From positions 62,001-126,000 of the forward strand of contig NZ_JAILWB010000013.1 in assembly GCF_025699295.1 (NCBI RefSeq): DNA of 64,000 nucleotides. The letters run 5' to 3'. The first letter of the stretch is position 1, and each line of letters starts with the position of its first letter. The position numbers and the translations under genes are program-made. Of this stretch, positions 57,344-64,000 are shown in pieces. This DNA is from Hydrogenophaga sp. GTDB lineage: Bacteria > Pseudomonadota > Gammaproteobacteria > Burkholderiales > Burkholderiaceae_C. A model generated the notes under the pieces. That model worked only from the letters and a program-made list of their open reading frames with translations. It did not search any database and was not told where the DNA came from.

Positions 57344-59077
57344 TCACTCGTTAGTCACGCTGAGCACTTCTTCCAGCGAAGTCATGCCGAGCTTTACCTT
57401 GAGCAGCCCGGATTCGCGCAGTGTGCGAACCCCTTCCTTGCCGGCTTGCTGAGCGATGTCCAATGCGCTGCCGCCGCGCAGGATGATGCGCTGAATCTCT
57501 TCCGAAATCGGCATCACCTGGTAGATGCCGACACGGCCCTTGTAGCCGTTGTTGCACGCCGAGCAGCCGACCGGTTTGTAAGGTGTCCAGGTGCCGTCAA
57601 GATCCTCGGCCTTGAAGCCGGCGTCCACCAGGGCCTTGCGCGGCACGTCAAGCGGTGCCTTGCAGGTCGCGCAAAGGCGTCGCGCCAGTCGCTGCGCGGT
57701 GATCAGGATCACGCTGGAGGCGATGTTGAACGTGGGGATGCCCATGTTCATCATCCGGGTCAGCGTGGTGGGTGCGTCGTTGGTGTGAAGGGTGGACAGC
57801 ACCATGTGACCGGTCTGGGCCGCCTTGATCGAGATGTCGGCGGTTTCCAGGTCGCGTATCTCGCCCACCATGATGACGTCGGGATCCTGACGCAGGAAAG
57901 CCTTGAGCGCCGCCGCGAAGGTAAGGCCCGCCTTCTCGTTGACGTTGACCTGGTTGACACCCGGCAAATTGATTTCGGACGGATCCTCGGCCGTGGAGAT
58001 GTTGATGCCTGGCTTGTTCAGGATGTTCAGGCAGGTGTAGAGTGACACCGTCTTGCCCGAGCCGGTAGGCCCGGTCACCAGCACCATACCGTAGGGCCGG
58101 CTGATCGCGCTCATCAGCCGTTCCTTTTCCTCCGGCTCATACCCCAGCGCGTCGATGCCGACCTTGGCGCTGCTCGGATCGAGGATACGGATCACGATCT
58201 TTTCGCCGAACAGGGTCGGCAAGGTACTGACCCGGAAGTCAATCACGCGCTCCGGCCCGATCTTGAGCTTCATCCGCCCATCCTGCGGCACCCGCTTTTC
58301 GGAGATGTCCATGCGGGAAATCACCTTGATGCGTGACGCGAGCTTGTCCTTGATGGCGACTGGCGGAGACGCGATTTCGCGTAACTCACCGTCGACCCGG
58401 AAGCGCACGCGGTAGTTGTGTTCGTAGGGCTCGAAGTGCAGATCAGAAGCACGCATGTTGAAGGCGTCGATCAGCATCTTGTGCAGGAACTTGACCACGG
58501 GCGCGTCGTCGACTTCCGAGGACTTGTCAGCCGCATCGCTTGTCGTCGTATCGGTAGCGACTTCGTCAAACTCGAAATCGCCACCGATGATGTTGTCCAT
58601 CGTGTCGTTGACACTGGTGGTCTGGGTTTCCACCAGCTTGCTGAGCTTGTCGTACTCGGCGATGACCCAGTCAACGCCCATCTGCGTGGCGAACTTGATC
58701 TTTTCTGCGGCCTGCTGATCGGACGGATCGGCCGTTGCCACCATCAGGCGGTTGTTGCGCTTGCTCAGTACGACGATACGGTAATCGGCGCAGATCTTGG
58801 GGTCGAGCAGGCCGCTGGGAAGGCGCTGGACGTCGATGGCGTCCAGATCAAGCAAGGGTGCCGCAAAGGCCACCGACATCGTATGCGCCAGGTCCGAAGG
58901 GGATACCGCACCCGAACCCGTCAGTTCCGCAATGAAGCTGGTTCGGCCGCCCTGCGCTTTGCGGTAGAGGTCTTCTGCCGCCTTCTGACCGAGTTTGCCA
59001 GCGGACACGAGCGCGCGGCCCAGGCCGGGCAAGGCCATGGAGGGGGTATCCTGGGGGGCAGTTTCGACGGACGCCAT
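57344..59077 (-). CDS. pilB: Type IV pilus extension ATPase PilB
   Basis: PilB is the hexameric ATPase driving pilus assembly. The N-terminal MshEN-like domain spans about 20-150; the core has Walker A GPTGSGKT (336-343), the Asp/Glu and His boxes, Walker B VIMVGEIRD (401-409) and a zinc-binding tetracysteine (C469, C472, C505, C508). Length 577 is normal. It is the first gene of the pilB-pilC-pilD-coaE-zapD-yacG run. No strong promoter is visible upstream and a sigma-54 site was not found. Confidence 0.96.
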   Translation of the reverse strand: MASVETAPQDTPSMALPGLGRALVSAGKLGQKAAEDLYRKAQGGRTSFIAELTGSGAVSPSDLAHTMSVAFAAPLLDLDAIDVQRLPSGLLDPKICADYRIVVLSKRNNRLMVATADPSDQQAAEKIKFATQMGVDWVIAEYDKLSKLVETQTTSVNDTMDNIIGGDFEFDEVATDTTTSDAADKSSEVDDAPVVKFLHKMLIDAFNMRASDLHFEPYEHNYRVRFRVDGELREIASPPVAIKDKLASRIKVISRMDISEKRVPQDGRMKLKIGPERVIDFRVSTLPTLFGEKIVIRILDPSSAKVGIDALGYEPEEKERLMSAISRPYGMVLVTGPTGSGKTVSLYTCLNILNKPGINISTAEDPSEINLPGVNQVNVNEKAGLTFAAALKAFLRQDPDVIMVGEIRDLETADISIKAAQTGHMVLSTLHTNDAPTTLTRMMNMGIPTFNIASSVILITAQRLARRLCATCKAPLDVPRKALVDAGFKAEDLDGTWTPYKPVGCSACNNGYKGRVGIYQVMPISEEIQRIILRGGSALDIAQQAGKEGVRTLRESGLLKVKLGMTSLEEVLSVTNE

Positions 59078-59240
59078 AGGGCTGTAATCTATCGTAAATC
59101 AAGGACTTGCCCGTCACTATTGAGGCAACTTGTCTTGAAAATGCGGGTTCCCCCGTACCGGGCGTTGTATCAAGGACGCGAAAAGCGACCGTTGTGCACC
59201 CTATCGGCGTGGAGCGGGGTGTTCTGAAGGGGGAAGAAAC

Positions 59241-59317
59241 TGGTCGGGGTGAGAGGATTCGAACCTCCGGCCTCTACGTCCCGAACGTAGCGCTCTACCA
59301 GGCTAAGCTACACCCCG
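59241..59317 (-). tRNA. tRNA-Pro (anticodon CGG)
   Basis: On the reverse strand a 77-base cloverleaf begins CGGGGTG and ends CACCCCG plus discriminator A and an encoded CCA (59241-59243). The anticodon arm is CTACG/CGTAG around TTCGGGA, so the anticodon is CGG and reads CCG proline codons, frequent in this GC-rich genome. The T-arm loop is TTCGAAT. It lies downstream of ispB on the same strand and upstream of pilB. Confidence 0.96.
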
Positions 59318-59340
59318 ATGGACCTGCTGGTCAATCTTGA

Positions 59341-59357
59341 GGCGGTCGAAAACCGCC
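59341..59357. repeat. Hairpin between ispB and tRNA-Pro
   Basis: GGCGGT (59341-59346) and ACCGCC (59352-59357) form a perfect six-base stem with a five-base loop. It sits between the ispB stop and the tRNA 5' end. It has no T-run, so it is a weak terminator at best and might mark an mRNA/tRNA processing point if the two are co-transcribed. Confidence 0.4.
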
Positions 59358-59366
59358 CCTGGCCGC

Positions 59367-60350
59367 CTAGGATCGCCGTTCAAGCAGGCCAGCCGCCAAT
59401 TGTAGCAAAGCCCCGCTATATGCATTCGCTGGCAGTCGCCGGGCGGCGTCGATCGCGCGCTGGGCTTCGGCGTGCGCACAGGATCTGGCAGCCTCGAGTG
59501 CACCTGTCTGCATGATGATGTCCCGGATGGTGTTCAGGTGGGCCAGGTCTCCCAGCTCGATGGCCTGCCGAATGAGCGCCTTCTGCGAGTCCGAGCCGGA
59601 CCGCAAGGCGCAGATGATGGGGAGAGTGACCTTGCCCTCACGCAGGTCGTCACCCAGGTTCTTGCCCAGTTCGTCGGCGCTGCCCTCGTAGTCCAGCACG
59701 TCGTCTACGACCTGAAAAGCGGTGCCCAGAGCCTGACCATACTGTGCGCACAGTGCCTCAGTCTGGGCGTCCGCCGCGGCCAGTATCGGGGCGAGGCGGG
59801 CACTGGCTTCAAACAGTTTCGCCGTCTTGGAGCGGATCACACGCAGGTATCCCGCCTCGTCAATGGACGCGTCGTGCATGTTCATGAGTTGCAGTACTTC
59901 GCCCTCGGCGATCACGTTGGTTGCGTCCGAAAGCACCTGCATGACGCGCATGTCGTTGATGTCGACCATCATCTGAAAGGCGCGGGAATACAGGAAATCG
60001 CCGACGAGCACGCTCGCCGCATTGCCAAAACGCTCATTGGCGGTCGGACGGCCACGGCGCAGGGTGGATTCATCCACCACATCGTCATGCAGCAATGTGG
60101 CCGTATGGATGAACTCAACCACGGCGGCGAGGGTATGGCGTTTGGGATTCTGGTTCTCGATCGCGCCACTCATCAGTAGAAGAAGGGCTGGGCGCAGACG
60201 CTTTCCGCCAGCTGAGATGATGTACTGGGCCACCTCTTTCACCAGGGGCACCTCGGTGGTCAGGCGTTCGCTGATGACCTGGTCCACCTGCAACATGTCG
60301 GATTGGATCAGATCCAGAGGGCTGATGGCTTGTGCGGAGGGCGTGGTCAA
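59367..60350 (-). CDS. ispB: Polyprenyl diphosphate synthase (octaprenyl-type)
   Basis: IspB extends farnesyl diphosphate to the long side chain of ubiquinone. The two aspartate-rich motifs are DDVVD (89-93, in LLHDDVVDE) and DDVLD (216-220). [12 protein letters not shown] (48-59) is the isoprenoid-binding signature. The start TTG 60350 is inferred from length (327) and from the TATAAT box just upstream, which rules out starts much further back; GTG 60386 is an alternative. Chain length is not deducible exactly. It is divergent from rplU-rpmA-obgE, the usual arrangement. Confidence 0.93.
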   Translation of the reverse strand: MTTPSAQAISPLDLIQSDMLQVDQVISERLTTEVPLVKEVAQYIISAGGKRLRPALLLLMSGAIENQNPKRHTLAAVVEFIHTATLLHDDVVDESTLRRGRPTANERFGNAASVLVGDFLYSRAFQMMVDINDMRVMQVLSDATNVIAEGEVLQLMNMHDASIDEAGYLRVIRSKTAKLFEASARLAPILAAADAQTEALCAQYGQALGTAFQVVDDVLDYEGSADELGKNLGDDLREGKVTLPIICALRSGSDSQKALIRQAIELGDLAHLNTIRDIIMQTGALEAARSCAHAEAQRAIDAARRLPANAYSGALLQLAAGLLERRS

Positions 60351-60387
60351 GATGGTTGTGTTCGTGCGGCGCTTGCAGAGGGGCACG

Positions 60388-60393
60388 ATTATA
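60388..60393 (-). promoter_or_regulatory. Candidate -10 box for ispB
   Basis: Reverse-strand TATAAT, a perfect -10 match, lies 37 bases ahead of the chosen ispB TTG. The -35 position (CTCCTG at 17 bases) is poor. If it is used, the transcript starts near 60381, leaving about 30 bases of leader. Confidence 0.45.
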
Positions 60394-60468
60394 GGAAGCG
60401 TGTGAAATGCCAGGAGGTGCGCGCGCTGGCGGGTACGCCCCTGGCCCGTGGCCCTCCCCATGCCCGAC

Positions 60469-60497
60469 TTGTCGGCTTTTCCCGTACATGCTACACT
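60469..60497 (+). promoter_or_regulatory. Candidate sigma-70 promoter for rplU-rpmA
   Basis: TTGTCG (60469-60474), 17 bases, then TACACT (60492-60497) form a well-spaced sigma-70 promoter about 63 bases before the rplU ATG. A purine-rich AAGAGG site precedes the start codon. The promoter runs opposite to that of ispB. Confidence 0.6.
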
Positions 60498-60560
60498 CGC
60501 GGGCTCGGCGGAATTCCGTCCCCCGGGCTTCCATTCGTGGAATTCATTCAAGAGGTTCAT

Positions 60561-60872
60561 ATGTACGCGGTCATAAAAACCGGTGGCAAACAGTATCGTG
60601 TTGCTGCTGGCGAAAAAATTAAAGTAGAACAGATTGCTGCGGATGTGGGCCAAGAGATCGTGTTTGACCAGGTCCTGGCTGTCGGTAACGGCACCGAGAT
60701 CAAGGTGGGCACTCCCTTGGTTTCCGGCGCAACGGTCACGGTCACGGTGTTGGCTCATGGCAGGCACGACAAGGTCAGCATCTTCAAGATGCGCCGTCGC
60801 AAGCACTACCAGAAGCGCCAGGGTCACCGGCAGAATTTCACCGAACTGCAGATTGCATCGATCGCAGCCTGA
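60561..60872 (+). CDS. rplU: 50S ribosomal protein L21
   Basis: L21 binds 23S rRNA in the large subunit near L20. The 103-residue protein starts [14 protein letters not shown] and ends with the family motif [18 protein letters not shown]. The ATG at 60561 follows AGAGG at fair spacing; a longer upstream frame is not part of the family. It leads the rplU-rpmA pair, with rpmA 13 bases away. Confidence 0.98.
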   Translation: MYAVIKTGGKQYRVAAGEKIKVEQIAADVGQEIVFDQVLAVGNGTEIKVGTPLVSGATVTVTVLAHGRHDKVSIFKMRRRKHYQKRQGHRQNFTELQIASIAA

Positions 60873-60885
60873 GGAGTAAGTCAAC

Positions 60886-61143
60886 ATGGCACAGAAAAAA
60901 GGCGGCGGCTCAACGCGAAACGGGCGCGATTCCAAGCCCAAGATGCTGGGCGTGAAAGCGTTTGGCGGCGAACTGGTCAGCGCGGGCTCGATCATCGTGC
61001 GTCAGCGTGGCACCAAGTTCCACCCCGGCGTTAACGTGGGCTTGGGCAAGGATCACACGATCTTTGCGACGGTCGATGGCCACGTCACCTTTGCTGTCAA
61101 AGGTGCACTGAATCGCCAGGTCGTCAGCATCACCCCCGTTTGA
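60886..61143 (+). CDS. rpmA: 50S ribosomal protein L27
   Basis: L27 lies near the peptidyl-transferase centre and its N-terminal tail touches the tRNA acceptor ends. The 85 residues include [38 protein letters not shown] and [12 protein letters not shown], all characteristic. No cleavable N-terminal leader of the Firmicute type is seen. A Rho-independent terminator follows before obgE. Confidence 0.98.
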   Translation: MAQKKGGGSTRNGRDSKPKMLGVKAFGGELVSAGSIIVRQRGTKFHPGVNVGLGKDHTIFATVDGHVTFAVKGALNRQVVSITPV

Positions 61144-61212
61144 ACGGGATTTCATTGCTGCTCGATCGAAGAGTCCGGGCGGTGTGATGGACACAGGTGA
61201 TGTGTCGAATGC

Positions 61213-62355
<1,143 letters not shown>

Positions 62356-62374
62356 ACCCCAAGGACTTGGCGTC

Positions 62375-63556
62375 ATGGACACCACCTTTCCCGCACAACT
62401 GGGCGACGCGCTGAACATGTCCGGCTCCGCACCGGTTGCCGTGTGCAAAGGGGCGCGCCGCATTGTGGTCAAGGTGGGGTCGAGCCTTGTAACCAATGAC
62501 GGGCGCGGACTGGATGAAGAAGCCATCGAGCAGTGGAGCCGGCAGCTCGCAGCCCTTGTGCAACAGGGGCGTGAGGTCATCATGGTCAGCAGTGGCGCGG
62601 TGGCCGAGGGCATGAAGCGGTTGGGATGGCGTGTTCGACCCCGGGAAGTCAACGAGCTCCAGGCGGCAGCTGCGGTCGGGCAGATGGGCCTGGTGCAGAT
62701 GTACGAAAGCAAGCTGCGTGGCTGCGGCGTGGGCAGCGCCCAGGTGCTGCTGACGCACGCCGACCTGGCCGACAGGGAGCGCTACCTGAACGCTCGCTCG
62801 ACCTTGCTGACCTTGTTGCAGTTGGGTGTCGTGCCGGTGATCAACGAGAACGACACAGTCGTCAACGACGAAATCAAGTTCGGCGACAACGACACGCTTG
62901 GTGCGCTCGTGGCCAATCTGGTGGAGGCTGACGTGCTGGTGATCCTCACGGACCAGCGCGGTCTGTACTCCGCCGATCCGCGGCGCGACACTTCGGCCCA
63001 ATTTGTTCAGGTGGCACGTGCCGGGGACGTGCGGCTGGAGGCCATGGCTGGTGGGGCTGGAACCGGTATCGGCAAGGGCGGAATGATCACCAAAATACTG
63101 GCCGCCAAGCGGGCGGCCGGTTCGGGGGCATCCACAGTGATTGCCTGGGGGCGAGAACCCGATGTGTTGCTGCGGCTTGCGGCGGGCGAAGCCATTGGCA
63201 CATGCCTGATGGCCCAGACACCAAAGAACCAGGCGCGCAAACGCTGGATTGCCGACCATCTGCAGTTGCGTGGTGCCGTGGTGGTGGACGATGGCGCGGT
63301 AGGCAAGATCGTTGGCGAGGGCAAGAGCTTGCTGCCGATCGGCATGACGGCGGTGGAGGGGGACTTTTCCCGCGGCGACGTCATCGCCGTGCGCGATGCG
63401 CGCGGGGTGGAAGTGGCTCGTGGCCTGGCCAACTACGCGAGCAGCGAGGCGCGGCTCATTTGCCGCAAGTCTTCCGTGGACTTCGAACGCCTGCTGGGCT
63501 ACGTGGCTGAGCACGAAATGATCCACCGCGACAACCTCGTGTTGACACGGGCTTGA
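62375..63556 (+). CDS. proB: Glutamate 5-kinase
   Basis: ProB phosphorylates glutamate, the first and feedback-regulated step of proline synthesis. The amino-acid kinase domain (about 28-275) shows [29 protein letters not shown] and [21 protein letters not shown] (in parts: [19 protein letters not shown]), and the C-terminal PUA domain covers about 290-385. The start ATG 62375 gives 393 residues, with AAGGA upstream; ATG 62417 would give 379. It lies 19 bases after obgE in the common obgE-proB order. Confidence 0.95.
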   Translation: MDTTFPAQLGDALNMSGSAPVAVCKGARRIVVKVGSSLVTNDGRGLDEEAIEQWSRQLAALVQQGREVIMVSSGAVAEGMKRLGWRVRPREVNELQAAAAVGQMGLVQMYESKLRGCGVGSAQVLLTHADLADRERYLNARSTLLTLLQLGVVPVINENDTVVNDEIKFGDNDTLGALVANLVEADVLVILTDQRGLYSADPRRDTSAQFVQVARAGDVRLEAMAGGAGTGIGKGGMITKILAAKRAAGSGASTVIAWGREPDVLLRLAAGEAIGTCLMAQTPKNQARKRWIADHLQLRGAVVVDDGAVGKIVGEGKSLLPIGMTAVEGDFSRGDVIAVRDARGVEVARGLANYASSEARLICRKSSVDFERLLGYVAEHEMIHRDNLVLTRA

Positions 63557-63574
63557 GCCCGAGTGCTGGCGCCG

Positions 63575-64000
63575 TCATTGGCCGCTGTGGGGTCGTCCGT
63601 TCTTCAATGTGCGCAGGATTCTTCGGGCGTCGCCCGTGACGGTGCGGCCTTCGCAGATTCCCGCGCGGGCCAGCATCATGGCAGGACGGGTGAACCCACT
63701 GAATGACAGCGCCTGCCATTCTTCCTTTGAGTCGGTGTTCCAGCTGTCGCGGTTGTCCCAGCGTCCATAGGTCTTGACCTCGGCGGTCTCGCAGCGGATT
63801 CCCTGATACAACGCATTGAGCGCGCCGCTGGAGCTGCGCGCGACCAGCACATAGCGCACCACGCCATCGTTCCCTACGGAGAGGGTCTCGGGATCGATGC
63901 CGTAGGTCAGGGCGGAGTCCCGCTTGACCTCGAAGATCTGCAACCGATCGGCGTTGAACATAGCTGGGAGAGCGACTGCAGCTTCCTGCCACGGCGGATC
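63575..64000 (-). CDS. CNP1-like family protein, N-terminus cut by window edge
   Basis: This reverse-strand gene runs off the window end. The visible 141 codons read without a stop from DPPWQEAAVALPAMFN to a stop at 63575; the frame is open back to base 64000, so an internal ATG at 63961 is probably not the start. The region resembles the CNP1-like family (unknown function, common in betaproteobacteria): GNDGVVRYVLVARSSSGALNALYQGIRCETAEVK (in parts: DGVVRYVLVARSSSGALN, LYQGIRCETAEVKTYG) and a cysteine-containing tail. An N-terminal signal peptide would be expected outside the window. The gene is convergent with proB, ending 18 bases away. Confidence 0.78.
   Translation of the reverse strand, partial: DPPWQEAAVALPAMFNADRLQIFEVKRDSALTYGIDPETLSVGNDGVVRYVLVARSSSGALNALYQGIRCETAEVKTYGRWDNRDSWNTDSKEEWQALSFSGFTRPAMMLARAGICEGRTVTGDARRILRTLKNGRPHSGQ

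Noticed and set aside
59078..59240. Possible sigma-54 promoter for pilB
   Set aside because: A GGGCAAG..CTTGAT stretch on the reverse strand has the GG element but lacks the GC at -12 with correct spacing.
59367..60995. A 542-codon reverse version of ispB reaching into rplU and rpmA
   Set aside because: The extension is antisense to ribosomal-protein genes and crosses the ispB promoter region; family length fits the TTG at 60350.

Overview
The window is about 64 kb of GC-rich bacterial chromosome. Gene content and order point to a betaproteobacterium of the order Burkholderiales, most likely family Comamonadaceae (Hydrogenophaga/Acidovorax-like). The supporting blocks are lysA-lptM/cyaY, mrcA/pilMNOPQ-aroKB-dgt, gltBD, mlaFED-mlaA-mlaCB followed by an ABC-2 exporter, ibaG, murA and the his genes, hisIE-HIT-tatABC, petABC-sspAB, secA-argJ and pilBCD-coaE-zapD-yacG. 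This placement is inferred from synteny and protein character, not from a database search.

Layout. 1-4.6 kb: end of msrQ, lysA, lptM, cyaY and the bifunctional penicillin-binding protein 1A. 4.8-12.8 kb: a tightly overlapping run coding the type IV pilus inner-membrane platform and secretin (pilMNOPQ), two shikimate enzymes (aroK, aroB) and a dNTPase. 12.8-14.9 kb: the most accessory-looking part, with an MFS transporter and a REP-associated (RAYT/IS200-like) transposase gene framed by an imperfect inverted repeat that stops just before the gltB promoter. 15-21.3 kb: glutamate synthase gltB-gltD. 21.4-27.5 kb: the Mla phospholipid-trafficking operon, including the outer-membrane lipoprotein mlaA, an ABC-2 exporter pair and a BolA-like protein. 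27.5-36 kb: murA and the histidine genes hisGDCBHAF, then a reverse-strand LapA-domain gene, then hisIE. 36-42.2 kb: a small membrane protein, a HIT hydrolase, tatABC, a DegS/DegQ-type protease, a Nif3 family protein, pdxA and mscL. 42.4-46.6 kb: cytochrome bc1 genes, sspAB and tRNA-Thr. 46.6-53.6 kb: a DciA-like protein, an M23 peptidase, secA, argJ, an AAA+ protein and a MutT-type Nudix hydrolase. 53.6-59.1 kb, reverse strand: yacG, zapD, coaE, pilD, pilC, pilB. 59.2-64 kb: tRNA-Pro, ispB, rplU-rpmA, obgE, proB and a CNP1-like gene cut by the window edge.

How the genes work together. Two separated clusters provide most of the type IV pilus machine (PilMNOPQ, and PilBCD), but no pilin gene is present. 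Envelope functions dominate: peptidoglycan synthesis (MrcA, MurA), outer-membrane lipid asymmetry (Mla), export (Tat, SecA) and periplasmic or peptidoglycan proteolysis. Amino-acid biosynthesis is represented by lysA, aroKB, gltBD, argJ, proB and a nearly complete histidine pathway. HisG is the short form, so a HisZ partner should be coded elsewhere.

There is no sign of a prophage, CRISPR array, integron, restriction or defence island, or rRNA operon. I did not find an undescribed system. The points worth a second look are small: the RAYT element and its repeats, a bulged hairpin ahead of pilM, hairpins before mlaF and between tatA and tatB, candidate leaderless starts at lptM and hisI, and the reverse-strand gene that splits the histidine cluster. 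No gene-free stretch exceeds 300 bases. The longest are 4558-4820 (mrcA/pilM promoters and a hairpin) and 42158-42390 (mscL/petA promoters).
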